Positions 9,122 through 17,697 of a DNA stretch of 64,000 bases are shown piece after piece. The notes below the pieces were generated by a model. It was not told the DNA's origin. It made no database searches and saw only the letters and a program-made list of their open reading frames with translations. Source of the DNA: Ruminococcaceae bacterium UBA1417 (GTDB taxonomy: Bacteria; Bacillota; Clostridia; Oscillospirales; Acutalibacteraceae); NCBI GenBank assembly GCA_002305575.1, contig DBPP01000015.1, positions 49,613 through 113,612 on the forward strand. Reading direction: 5' to 3'. The position numbers and the translations under genes are program-made. Numbering within the stretch: the stretch's first letter is position 1; every line of letters begins with the position of its first letter.

Positions 9122-9145
9122 CAGCAAAGGAATGACAAAACCACC

Positions 9146-12100
9146 ATGAAAATCAGCTTTTCAACCCTGGCGTGTCCGGACTATTCATGGACGGACATCT
9201 ACTCGATGGCCAAAGACTTGCAGTTCAACGGTATCGAGGTGCGCGGACTAGGCGACGATATCTTTGCCGTTAAGGCAAGACCCTTCACAGACAGCCAGCT
9301 GCCGCTAACGGTGAAAAAGCTAAAGGAACTTGGTCTTGAAATTCCCTGCCTGGCTTCCGGCTGCGGCCTGAAGCTGAAGGAAAACCACAACCAGAATATC
9401 GTTGAGATTACGCAGTATATTGTGTTGGCCCAGAAGCTCGGTACGCCTTACATCCGCGTGCTGGGCGACCTGCATCCTGAAGCGGAGGGTGAGGTGGACG
9501 ATGCGTACGTCGCGGACGTGCTCCACGTACTCGGTGTGATCGCCGAGGGCTTTGGCGTCACGCTGCTCGTCGAGACAAACGGCGTGTACGCCGATACGAA
9601 GCGTCTGCGCAGATTGCTCGACTCGGTCAATTGCAAGGGCGTTGCGGCGCTGTGGGATATGCACCATCCGTACCGCTACATGGGCGAGTCTCCCGAGGAA
9701 ACGGTGCAGAACCTCGGCAGCTACATCCGTCATGTCCACGTGAAGGACAGCGCGATGGTGGACGGTGTGCTCGAGTACCGCATGATGGGCGACGGCGACC
9801 TGCCGCTGCACCAGATGTTCGACGCACTGCTCGGCATCGGCTATGAGGGCTACATTTCGCTCGAATGGGTCAAGCGTTGGTCGCAGGAGCTTTCGGACGC
9901 CGGTGTGGTCTTCCCGCGCTTTGCCAATTACATGCGTGATTACCTCGATGAGCGCCTCAGCGAGACGCCGCTGCAGAAGAACCACGCGGGTACTGGCGAG
10001 TATGTGTGGCCGAAGGAAACGCTGATCGATATGACTTTCCCGGACGTGCTCGACAAGATGGTCGAAAAATTCCCGGATCAGCCCTGCTTCCGCTATACGG
10101 AGCTCGACTACAGCCGCACCTATAAGGAATTCCGCGACGACGTGGATACCTTTGCCCGCTCTCTGATTGCGATGGGCGTCAAAAAAGGCGATCACGTGGC
10201 CATCTGGGCCACGAATGTGCCGCAGTGGTACATCACCTTCTGGGCAACGACGAAGATCGGCGCGGTGCTCGTCACCGTCAATACGGCTTATAAAATTCAC
10301 GAGGCGGAATACCTGCTCCGCCAGTCGGATACCCATACGCTCGTCATGATCGACGGCTATAAGGACAGCGACTATATCGGCATCATCAAGGAGCTTTGCC
10401 CGGAGCTGGAAACCTGCGCGCCGGGACAGCTCAAATCGAAGCGTTTGCCGGTTCTGCGCAATGTCATCACAACCCAGAGCGTCCAGAAGGGCTGCTATTC
10501 GTGGGAAGAAGCCATCGCGCTTGCGGACAGCGTGCCGATGAGCGAGGTGGAGGCCCGTCGTTCCCGCATCAACAAGGACGACGTCTGCAACATGCAGTAT
10601 ACCTCCGGCACCACGGGCTTCCCGAAGGGCGTTATGCTCACGCATTACAACGTTGTCAACAACGGCAAGGCCATCGGTGACTGCATGGATCTTTCCACGG
10701 CAGACCGCATGATGATTCAGGTGCCGATGTTCCACTGCTTCGGCATGGTGCTCGCCATGACGGCCTCGATGACACACGGCACGACGATGTCGCCGATTAC
10801 GGCGTTCTCGCCGCGCAAGGGCCTCGCCTGCATCAACCAGGAAAAGATCACCGCGTTTCACGGCGTGCCGACGATGTTTATCGCGATGCTCGAGCACCCC
10901 GATTTTGAAAAGACCGATTTCTCGTACATGCGCACCGGCATTATGGCCGGCTCGCCCTGCCCGATCAAGGTCATGCAGGACGTTATCGAGAAGATGCACA
11001 TGAGCGAGATCTGCATCACCTACGGCCAGACCGAGGCTTCTCCGGGCTGTACGATGAGCAAGACGACCGACTCCATCGAGACACGCGTGGCTACCGTTGG
11101 CGGCGCGATGTTCGGCGTCGAGTGCAAGATTGTCGATCCGGAGACGAACGAGGATCTGCCGGATAACGTGGACGGCGAATTCGTCGCGCGCGGCTACAAC
11201 ATCATGCGCGGCTATTACAAAATGCCCGAAGCCACGGCGGCGGCCATCGACAGCGAGGGCTGGCTGCACACAGGCGACCTGGCGCGCCGTTTGCCCGACG
11301 GCAACTACCAGATCACCGGCCGCATCAAGGATATGATCATCCGCGGCGGCGAGAATATCTACCCGAAGGAAATCGAGGACTTCCTCTACACGAGCCCGAA
11401 AATCAAGGATGTGCAGGTCATCGGCGTGCCGGATGAGCAGTATGGCGAAGAGATCATGGCGTGCGTCGTGCTCAAGGAGGGCGAGACCGCGACTGAAGAG
11501 GAAATCAAGGACTTTGTGCGCACGCATATGGCCAAGCACAAGGTGCCGCGCTATGTCGATTTTGTCGATGGCTTCCCGATGAATGCCGCCGGCAAGATCC
11601 TGAAATACAAGATGCGCGAGGATGCGGTCAAGAAGCTGCAGCTGCGCCAGAAAACAGCGTTCGAAGCGAGCACTGCGGGCGCGCCGGCCGATCTCGGCGT
11701 CAACGCCGCCGTTTCCACACTCCGCGACAAATACGGCTTCGTATTGCCGGTGGAGATGCGTCCGGACTTCCGCGAAGAGGTCAAGCGTTCGAGCGATGCA
11801 CTCGGTCGTCCGATGAGCCCCGAGGAACTGTATACGCTCTTCGAAAACGAATACGTTCAGCTCCACGCGCCCTACGACCTCAAGAAATACAAGCTGTTTG
11901 AGGAGAACGATCTCGGCGGCGAGGTGATTGTGGACTTCGAGGGTACCATGGAGCATAATGGCGAGGCGAAGAAGATCAGCGGCAAGGGCAATGGACCGAT
12001 CGACGCGTTCTTTAAGGCGCTCGAAAGCGTTGGCATTACGGACTACAAATTTGTGTCCTACAGCGAACATGCCATTTCGAAGGGTGCGGACTCCAAGGCT

Positions 12101-12226
12101 GTTTCCTACATCCATCTGGAGCGCGACGGCAAGGCGCTGTATGGCGTCGGCGTCGACAACAACATCAGTCTGGCTTCGATTAAGGGCATTGTCGCGGCGA
12201 TCAACCGCTTTGAAAGAAATCGATAA
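9146..12226 (+). CDS. Three-part fusion: sugar-phosphate isomerase/epimerase-like TIM barrel + acyl-CoA ligase + LeuA-type C-terminal regulatory region
   Basis: 1026 aa in one uninterrupted frame. Residues about 1-275 form an AP_endonuc_2/IolE-like TIM barrel with candidate metal ligands in LLVETNG, LWDMHHP, RHVHVKD and ISLEWV. Residues about 290-830 are a complete AMP-forming acyl-CoA ligase: YTSGTTGFPKG P-loop near 483, YGQTEASPG, GWLHTGDLA, GRIKDMIIRGGENIYP and the catalytic lysine in AAGKILK near 815. Residues about 854-1026 match the tail of type-2 isopropylmalate synthases: DKYGFVLP...SPEELYTLFENEYV, then GKGNGPIDAFFKAL and YSEHAISKG...VSYIHL...GVGVDNN, the leucine-sensing (LeuA_dimer) fold, without the LeuA catalytic barrel. 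ATG 9146 chosen because the promoter excludes 9056; its AAAGG is rather far (about 14 nt). Substrate unknown. The next gene (Gfo/Idh/MocA) is probably co-transcribed. Confidence 0.85.
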   Translation: MKISFSTLACPDYSWTDIYSMAKDLQFNGIEVRGLGDDIFAVKARPFTDSQLPLTVKKLKELGLEIPCLASGCGLKLKENHNQNIVEITQYIVLAQKLGTPYIRVLGDLHPEAEGEVDDAYVADVLHVLGVIAEGFGVTLLVETNGVYADTKRLRRLLDSVNCKGVAALWDMHHPYRYMGESPEETVQNLGSYIRHVHVKDSAMVDGVLEYRMMGDGDLPLHQMFDALLGIGYEGYISLEWVKRWSQELSDAGVVFPRFANYMRDYLDERLSETPLQKNHAGTGEYVWPKETLIDMTFPDVLDKMVEKFPDQPCFRYTELDYSRTYKEFRDDVDTFARSLIAMGVKKGDHVAIWATNVPQWYITFWATTKIGAVLVTVNTAYKIHEAEYLLRQSDTHTLVMIDGYKDSDYIGIIKELCPELETCAPGQLKSKRLPVLRNVITTQSVQKGCYSWEEAIALADSVPMSEVEARRSRINKDDVCNMQYTSGTTGFPKGVMLTHYNVVNNGKAIGDCMDLSTADRMMIQVPMFHCFGMVLAMTASMTHGTTMSPITAFSPRKGLACINQEKITAFHGVPTMFIAMLEHPDFEKTDFSYMRTGIMAGSPCPIKVMQDVIEKMHMSEICITYGQTEASPGCTMSKTTDSIETRVATVGGAMFGVECKIVDPETNEDLPDNVDGEFVARGYNIMRGYYKMPEATAAAIDSEGWLHTGDLARRLPDGNYQITGRIKDMIIRGGENIYPKEIEDFLYTSPKIKDVQVIGVPDEQYGEEIMACVVLKEGETATEEEIKDFVRTHMAKHKVPRYVDFVDGFPMNAAGKILKYKMREDAVKKLQLRQKTAFEASTAGAPADLGVNAAVSTLRDKYGFVLPVEMRPDFREEVKRSSDALGRPMSPEELYTLFENEYVQLHAPYDLKKYKLFEENDLGGEVIVDFEGTMEHNGEAKKISGKGNGPIDAFFKALESVGITDYKFVSYSEHAISKGADSKAVSYIHLERDGKALYGVGVDNNISLASIKGIVAAINRFERNR

Positions 12227-12303
12227 AACCGTCTGTAAGGGCGCCGGTCACGCAGGTGCGGGCCGGCGCTCTTCGCATATTTTGGGAAACAGGAGGAGAA
12301 ACC

Positions 12304-13599
12304 ATGAAAACACCGGTTACATTTGCGATTGCCGGCTTTGGAGACCGCGGAAGCACGTACGCCTCGATGCAAACGCTGTTCCCGGACAAAATGAAGGTGG
12401 TCGCGGTGGCGGATATCCGCCCGGAGCGCGTCGAAAAGGCGCGGACACTCTACGGGATTCCGGAAGAAAACTGCTTTTCCAGCGCGGAAGAAATGCTGGC
12501 GCAGGATCAACTTGCGGATGTGATGGTCGTCTCGACGATGGACCGCCAGCATGTCGGACACGCGATCCCGGCACTTGAGAAGGGCTACAACATCCTGATG
12601 GAAAAGCCCATCTCCCCGGATCTCGCGGAGTGCCGCCGGATCATCGAGGTCGAAAAGCGCTGCCCGGGCAAGATTATCGTCTGTCATGTCCTGCGCTATA
12701 CGGCGTTCTACAACACGCTGAAAAGTATTCTGGACAGCGGCCGTATCGGCGACGTCGTTTCCGTGTGTGCGAATGAAAACGTCGGTTACTGGCATCAGGC
12801 GCATTCGTTCGTGCGCGGCAATTGGCGCAACAGCCGCGAGACCAGCCCGATGATTTTGCAGAAGTGCTGCCACGATATGGACATCTACACGTGGCTGCTC
12901 GGCAAGACGTGCACGGCCGTGTCGTCGGTCGGCAGCACATACCTGTTTCGGCCGGATCGCGCGCCGGAGGGCGCCACGCCGTACTGCCTCGGTGGCTGCA
13001 AGGCGAAGGAAACCTGCATTTTTGACGCAGAGAAGATCTACATTACCGATCCGCGCACAGGTATCCGGCACGGAAATACGTGGATGCCGGGCGTTGCCTG
13101 TGGTGTGGACCCCACAGAGGCGCGCACATACGAGGCGCTGCGCAGCGGCCCTTATGGCCGGTGCGTCTACCTGTGCGACAACGACGTCGTCGATCACCAG
13201 CAAATTCTCCTGCGTTTTGCAGATGGTGCGACCATGAGCTTTACAATGTGCGCCTTCACGGAAAACTGTTACCGCTATTTCAAGGCGATGGGCACAAAGG
13301 GAGAAATCGAGGCCGACATGCGTTCGAACGAGATTCACGTCCGCGTGTTTGGCGAGCCGGAGGAAATTGTCGACGTCACAAAACTTGCGGATGACCTCAA
13401 GGGCCACGGCGGCGGCGACAGCGGCATCGTGCAGGATTTTCTCGAAATGCTGATCGAGGAGCGTGAAGCGACGGCGCGCACGACGACGCTCGAGCATTCG
13501 CTCGAAAGCCACTTCATCGCGCTGGCGGCGGAGCGGTCGCGGCTCGAAGGCGGCCGTGTGATCGATATGGAAGATTTCCGCAACGGCAAAACGGTATAA
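12304..13599 (+). CDS. Gfo/Idh/MocA family NAD(P)-dependent oxidoreductase
   Basis: Rossmann-type sugar/inositol dehydrogenase-like enzyme, 431 aa. N-terminal nucleotide-binding segment FAIAGFGDRGSTYA (GxGxxG-like), acidic residue after strand 2 (VADIRPERV), and the family EKP motif in LMEKPISPDL. The C-terminal half has many cysteines (CLGGCKAKETC), a variant seen in some gut Firmicutes. ATG 12304 follows AGGAGGAG with an ideal spacer. It lies 77 nt after the isomerase/ligase fusion; the gap holds a GCGCCGG/CCGGCGC hairpin without a T-run, so read-through and a shared sugar pathway are likely. Substrate not predictable. Confidence 0.88.
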   Translation: MKTPVTFAIAGFGDRGSTYASMQTLFPDKMKVVAVADIRPERVEKARTLYGIPEENCFSSAEEMLAQDQLADVMVVSTMDRQHVGHAIPALEKGYNILMEKPISPDLAECRRIIEVEKRCPGKIIVCHVLRYTAFYNTLKSILDSGRIGDVVSVCANENVGYWHQAHSFVRGNWRNSRETSPMILQKCCHDMDIYTWLLGKTCTAVSSVGSTYLFRPDRAPEGATPYCLGGCKAKETCIFDAEKIYITDPRTGIRHGNTWMPGVACGVDPTEARTYEALRSGPYGRCVYLCDNDVVDHQQILLRFADGATMSFTMCAFTENCYRYFKAMGTKGEIEADMRSNEIHVRVFGEPEEIVDVTKLADDLKGHGGGDSGIVQDFLEMLIEEREATARTTTLEHSLESHFIALAAERSRLEGGRVIDMEDFRNGKTV

Positions 13600-13607
13600 G
13601 TAAAGAA

Positions 13608-13641
13608 AAGGCTGTAAGCATGAAGCTTGCAGCCTTTTTTT
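13608..13641 (+). terminator. Rho-independent terminator after the oxidoreductase
   Basis: AAGGCTGTAAGC (13608-13619) pairs with GCTTGCAGCCTT, then TTTTTT. An A-run on the left makes it usable also for the convergent minus-strand gene. Confidence 0.85.
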
Positions 13642-13642
13642 G

Positions 13643-14224
13643 TTAGTTTTTCGTCAGATCCTGTGGTTCGCACAGTAAAAAACAAAGCCCAGATGGGATT
13701 CCATTGGTGTAGAAACAGGTCAGCCTAAAATAATTGGCGTTGTCTTTGGCCCACCAGGTTTTGTTGGTGAATGTGTCAGTCGTTTCGCTTTCGCTTGCAG
13801 TACCGAAAGCAGATTCAAAATAGGCGAGCGCTTCCGCATAGGCAGCCTCAATTTTCTCCGGCTCTTTGCTGGGGGCGGCAGCATTAAAAGCTAGAAAAAA
13901 TAGTGTGCCTGTTTGAGAAAAATCTGCATCGTAATGAAACGGTAGGCCGAGCAGTTGAAAGGTCGGCGCGTAGTAGGGGGAGGAAAGCGCCGATACACTG
14001 TGCCCAAAGAGCGAGAGCATCTCTTCCTGGGATGTGCCAAACGGGGCAGGCAGGAAGGTGTAGCCGGTATCCGGGGTATAGGCAAAATCCTCGAGGCGGA
14101 TTTCCTGCACGGCCGGCTGCGGCGCCTCTGCGTCAGGGCGCATACGAGATTTATAGACCATGAAAAACAGACAGCCAAGCAGTACGATTACCACCAGAAG
14201 AAAAAGTCCAAAACGTTTTTTCAT
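13643..14224 (-). CDS. Hypothetical single-pass membrane protein
   Basis: 193 aa, family not recognised. MKKRFGLFLLVVIVLLGC is either a membrane anchor or, given LLGC, a possible lipoprotein signal; the rest (EIRLEDFAYTPDTGYTFLP, later FGTSQEEMLSLFG and KTWWAKDNANYFRL) looks like a soluble extracytoplasmic domain. ATG 14224 has AAGGGGGG 8 nt upstream; the longer frame to 14272 starts inside the untranslated leader. Monocistronic, own promoter. Function unknown. Confidence 0.75.
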   Translation of the reverse strand: MKKRFGLFLLVVIVLLGCLFFMVYKSRMRPDAEAPQPAVQEIRLEDFAYTPDTGYTFLPAPFGTSQEEMLSLFGHSVSALSSPYYAPTFQLLGLPFHYDADFSQTGTLFFLAFNAAAPSKEPEKIEAAYAEALAYFESAFGTASESETTDTFTNKTWWAKDNANYFRLTCFYTNGIPSGLCFLLCEPQDLTKN

Positions 14225-14292
14225 GAAAATCGCCCCCCCTTTATTTTTGGTTCCGGAACAGGAAATCAGCAAACGGTGTATTGCTTTTTTTC

Positions 14293-14321
14293 AGTATATC
14301 AAAAATGTAGGTTCACGTAAA
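14293..14321 (-). promoter_or_regulatory. Promoter of the hypothetical membrane protein, with overlapping dyad
   Basis: Minus strand: TTTACG (14321-14316), 17-bp spacer, TATACT (14298-14293). The -35 lies inside an interrupted inverted repeat, TGTAG...CGTAA / TTACG...CTACA (about 14306-14335), a plausible repressor site. Confidence 0.6.
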
Positions 14322-14357
14322 GAAACTTACGCTACATGCGCGAAAAAAGCCAGATAA

Positions 14358-14400
14358 AAAACGGTGCCCATCGGCGGCAAAAGCCGATGGACGCCGTTTT
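14358..14400 (-). terminator. Rho-independent terminator of the PBP/FtsW operon
   Basis: An 18-bp nearly perfect stem (AAAACGG...CATCGGC / GCCGATGG...CCGTTTT) followed on the minus strand by a run of T. It ends the operon that runs from 18369 to 14439. Confidence 0.85.
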
Positions 14401-14438
14401 GCGCGACAGAAATAAATTAAACTTTATATGGGGACGCT

Positions 14439-15770
14439 TTAGGTGCCGAGTGCGTTGAGCGCGGCGGCGATGACCTGACCGGCCGTGTACAGGCCGGAGT
14501 CACCCTCCTGCACGCATACAGCGAACGCATACGGCGCCGCCGGGTCGTCGGAGAAGCCGACAATCCAGCAGTTTGGCTTCTGGTTGTCGAGCTCGGCGGT
14601 ACCGGTTTTCGCACAGAGCGTGTAGCCGCCGAACATCCCATCGCCGTAGTAATTCGCGACGTTGTTGCGCATCATCGTATGCAGCGCTGCGGCGGTGGTA
14701 CTGTCCGTCAGCGCGTATTTTGTACCGGTACCGCTGCCCATGAGGTATGGCTCCGGCGTGGAACCGCCGTTCGCAATCGCACCCATCAGCAGCGCCATGT
14801 GGTACGGGTTGGCCAGCACATCCGCCTGGCCCACTGCGGACCACGCGAGCGTGAGGTCGTCGGCGTTGGAAAGGTCGATGGAACTGGCGTATGTTGAAAC
14901 GGAATCAAACTGAAAAGCTTCGCCGAAGCCCATCTCTTTCGCTTTTTTCTGGAGCGTGTCTGCGCCGAGGTCGAGCGCGAGCTTTGCAAAATAGATGTTG
15001 CACGAATGACCGAGAGCCTGTTCAAGCGTCAACTCGCCGTGGTAATCGAGGCATGTAACCTGACCGTCGCCAACGGTACACGTCTCCTCGCAGGTGTAGG
15101 TGCGTGTGTTCCAGTCGGGGAAAGCCTCCATCGCCGCCGCAGCTGTGATCAGTTTAAAGATTGAACCGGGCGTATAGCTGGAGGAAAGCGTGTGGTCGAG
15201 AAAAACGCCTTCATACGCTTCGTTTTCCGAAAGGTCCTCTGGCACGTTCATTGGATCGTAAGTCGGCGCGCTGATCTTGACGAGCACTTCGCCGGTTTCG
15301 TAGTTGTAGAGGAAGGCTGAACCGTCGCGCACGCCGAACGCGTCAAAGGCGGCGGCGTTCGCATCGGCGTCAATCGTCAGGCGGATGTCGGTGCCAAGGC
15401 CGGAAAAAATTGTGTCGTTGAGACCGGTCAGCAGGTTGTAGCCGATCAGTCTGGAGCGGTGCACGGCCTGTACCGCTGTGCCAATGTAGCCGCTCGAATC
15501 GCCGACTGTGTGCAGCAGGGAGCGGCGCACGCTTTCGCTTTCAGCGTAGGTGCGCTTGCCGTCCACGGTTTTCGCGAGGATCATGCCGTCGCGGTCGGTG
15601 ATGGTGCCGGCAGAAAGTGTGCTGTCTTCGGCGTAGATGTAACCGTTATACGGCTGTGCCACCCAGTTTTCGCCGTTTACGACGAGCATAACGAGAAAAT
15701 AACCGAGCCCGCCCAAAAAAGCTGCGAGCAGAATATAAAGCACAAAGGAACGAAAGCCGGTTGTTTTCAT
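14439..15770 (-). CDS. Penicillin-binding transpeptidase (PbpA/FtsI-like, class B)
   Basis: D,D-transpeptidase that crosslinks peptidoglycan, anchored by one N-terminal helix (residues about 8-32). The three active-site motifs are present: SxxK as S203-IFK in YTPGSIFKL, SxN as S256-CN in GHSCNIYFA, and KTG at 388-390 in CAKTGTAE. At 443 aa it is short for class B, with a reduced N-terminal dimerisation region and no PASTA domains, like actinobacterial PbpA. Its ATG overlaps the stop of the FHA-FtsW/RodA gene by 4 nt, so enzyme and glycan polymerase are made together, as expected for a SEDS-bPBP pair. Confidence 0.93.
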   Translation of the reverse strand: MKTTGFRSFVLYILLAAFLGGLGYFLVMLVVNGENWVAQPYNGYIYAEDSTLSAGTITDRDGMILAKTVDGKRTYAESESVRRSLLHTVGDSSGYIGTAVQAVHRSRLIGYNLLTGLNDTIFSGLGTDIRLTIDADANAAAFDAFGVRDGSAFLYNYETGEVLVKISAPTYDPMNVPEDLSENEAYEGVFLDHTLSSSYTPGSIFKLITAAAAMEAFPDWNTRTYTCEETCTVGDGQVTCLDYHGELTLEQALGHSCNIYFAKLALDLGADTLQKKAKEMGFGEAFQFDSVSTYASSIDLSNADDLTLAWSAVGQADVLANPYHMALLMGAIANGGSTPEPYLMGSGTGTKYALTDSTTAAALHTMMRNNVANYYGDGMFGGYTLCAKTGTAELDNQKPNCWIVGFSDDPAAPYAFAVCVQEGDSGLYTAGQVIAAALNALGT

Positions 15771-17683
15771 CTGCGGTCACTCTCCTTTCGGCGCACATGC
15801 CGGCCTGCGCCCGGCGAAAGCTTGTCCTCCGGGATGCGGACCTCCATGCGGCGGGGGCGCGCAACGGTGTGCTGGGGCGCCACTTCCTGCGCACGTTTTG
15901 GCGCCGTGTTCGTTTTGCCCCGGCTCGTAGAAGCGGGTTTTTCCGGCGCTTGCATGTAACTGTTTTCCACGCCGGGACGGCGACGCCCACCGCGTTTTGC
16001 GGCATAGGTGCGTTCATCGGAAGCCTTGAGAAAGGCCATCAGGCCCCACGTGGAGAGAATGCTCGAGCCACCGGAACTGATAAAGGGCAGCGTCACGCCG
16101 GTAAAGGGCAACACATCGGTCGGGCCGAAGATATTGAGACAGGCCTGAAACAGCAGCATACCGGCCGAAGCGCAGGCGGCAATCGCGTAGAAAGTGGAAC
16201 GGCTGCGCGTCACGTCGCTGCGTGCGTAAAGAATGAACAGTGCGAGACCCGCAAGTACGACGAGGCCCATGAAAAGCCCCTGCTCCTCACAGAGCATGCC
16301 GAAAACGAGGTCGCTGTCGGAAGCGGCGATGTATTTCAGATAGCCGTTGCCGATGCCCGTGCCAAACAGGCCGCCGCTCGCGATGTACGTCAGCGTGCGT
16401 GTCTGCTGGTAGCCGAGGCTGTCCGGATAATCCCAAACGTGCATCCAGCCGTCGAAGCGCTGCGTCACGTGCGGTAAAAACTGCACGATCAAAAAAACGC
16501 CGAAGGCGGCCGCCGCAAGGATCAGGAAGATTGTGCGGAAGCTGCCCGAACGCATGAATGCGATGATCAGGAAGGTCGCGAAGAAGATCAGCGCCGTGCC
16601 GAAATCCTTCATCAGGAAGAGAAAGCCAAGGCACGCGCCGGCAAAGACGATGAATTCGGTGATGTTCTTTTTCGTTTGCAGATGGTCGAGCGTCGAGGCG
16701 CCGACGAAAACAAACGCGATCTTGATGAGCTCGGAGGGCTGAATGCTGATGGGTCCGATGATGATCCAGTTCTTGGAGCCGTAAATCTCCGTGCCGATCA
16801 GGAGGTTCAGCACAAAGAGCAGGATTGCCGCAATGGCGATGTATAGCCGCACCTTCATCACACGCTCCAGATCGCTCAAAAACCAGACGAGGAAACAGAA
16901 CAGGACGATGCCGATCAGCATGGCGGCGATTTGCATCTTTACGGCGTCGAGGCCCTGACCGCTAAGAAGCAGAATGCCGATGCTGCTGAGCAGCAGCGCC
17001 ACAGTCTCAATTTCAAAGCTGACGCGCTTTAAAATGCGCCGCGAGAAGAAGTACAGGCTCCAGCCTGCGAGAAACAAAACGCCGAACGGCGCGATGGGGA
17101 ACAGCCGAAACTGTCCCGTCCCCAGCATGAGCTGCAGCGTCATCGAGAGCTGGACCAGCGTGACGCAGAGCATCAGCTTGAAGGGGGAGGCGGCTTCTTT
17201 GGAAAAGCCGGTGAAAATGCTATGCTTTTTTTGCGGGACGTCCGTGGCGTTGCGCAGGATCAGCGTCGTCGTGCCCATCGAAAACTTATCTCCGACCTCG
17301 ACGAGCGTCGGTTCCGTGATCTCTCGCCCGTGCACGCGTGTACCCAGATGCGAGCCGGTGTCGCAGATGAACCAGCCCTCGTCGCGCCGCATCAGCACCG
17401 CGTGATCGCGGGAGACGGAGTTGTCCGGAATCTGAATGTCACAGCTGCGGCTGCGACCGATGGAGTTCTCCCAGTACAGCACGGGGAAGTGGGCGCCGGT
17501 CGCCGCATCCTCCAGCATAATGACCGGATCTTTGCGGCGCTGCCCTTTCTTAAAGGAGGTGTAGGAGCGCCAAATGACGTACAGCGCAATGAACGGCGTA
17601 ACCGCGCGCACCGCGAGCAGAAACGTCGTGAGCAGGCTGGAATTCAGCACCCGCTCCAAAATGGCTTGTATGGTTTCGAGCAT
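15767..17683 (-). CDS. FHA domain fused to FtsW/RodA/SpoVE SEDS glycosyltransferase
   Basis: 638 aa. One membrane helix (about residues 12-38), then a cytoplasmic forkhead-associated domain (about 55-135) with the phosphothreonine-binding signature IGRSRSCDIQIPDNSVSRDH and LGTRVHG, then about ten membrane segments of a SEDS protein with EIYGSKNWIIIGPISIQPSE, LMKDFGTALIFF and LPFISSGGSS. The C-terminal 80 residues are basic and probably disordered. SEDS proteins polymerise lipid II; an FHA domain suggests control by a Ser/Thr kinase (none in this window). ATG 17683 follows GAGAGGAG; the TTG at 17701 would precede this site. Coupled to the PBP gene by a 4-nt overlap. Confidence 0.92.
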   Translation of the reverse strand: MLETIQAILERVLNSSLLTTFLLAVRAVTPFIALYVIWRSYTSFKKGQRRKDPVIMLEDAATGAHFPVLYWENSIGRSRSCDIQIPDNSVSRDHAVLMRRDEGWFICDTGSHLGTRVHGREITEPTLVEVGDKFSMGTTTLILRNATDVPQKKHSIFTGFSKEAASPFKLMLCVTLVQLSMTLQLMLGTGQFRLFPIAPFGVLFLAGWSLYFFSRRILKRVSFEIETVALLLSSIGILLLSGQGLDAVKMQIAAMLIGIVLFCFLVWFLSDLERVMKVRLYIAIAAILLFVLNLLIGTEIYGSKNWIIIGPISIQPSELIKIAFVFVGASTLDHLQTKKNITEFIVFAGACLGFLFLMKDFGTALIFFATFLIIAFMRSGSFRTIFLILAAAAFGVFLIVQFLPHVTQRFDGWMHVWDYPDSLGYQQTRTLTYIASGGLFGTGIGNGYLKYIAASDSDLVFGMLCEEQGLFMGLVVLAGLALFILYARSDVTRSRSTFYAIAACASAGMLLFQACLNIFGPTDVLPFTGVTLPFISSGGSSILSTWGLMAFLKASDERTYAAKRGGRRRPGVENSYMQAPEKPASTSRGKTNTAPKRAQEVAPQHTVARPRRMEVRIPEDKLSPGAGRHVRRKESDRR

Positions 17684-17697
17684 AGGCTGCTCCTCTC

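Noticed and set aside
9056..9145. ATG 9056 as the start of the fusion protein
   Set aside because: The ATG overlaps the -10 hexamer, upstream of the transcript start.
9320..12115. 931-codon open frame on the minus strand opposite the fusion gene
   Set aside because: Mirror of a GC-rich codon pattern; sequence is His/Arg/Ala-biased without any recognisable domain, and the plus strand carries full enzyme motifs.
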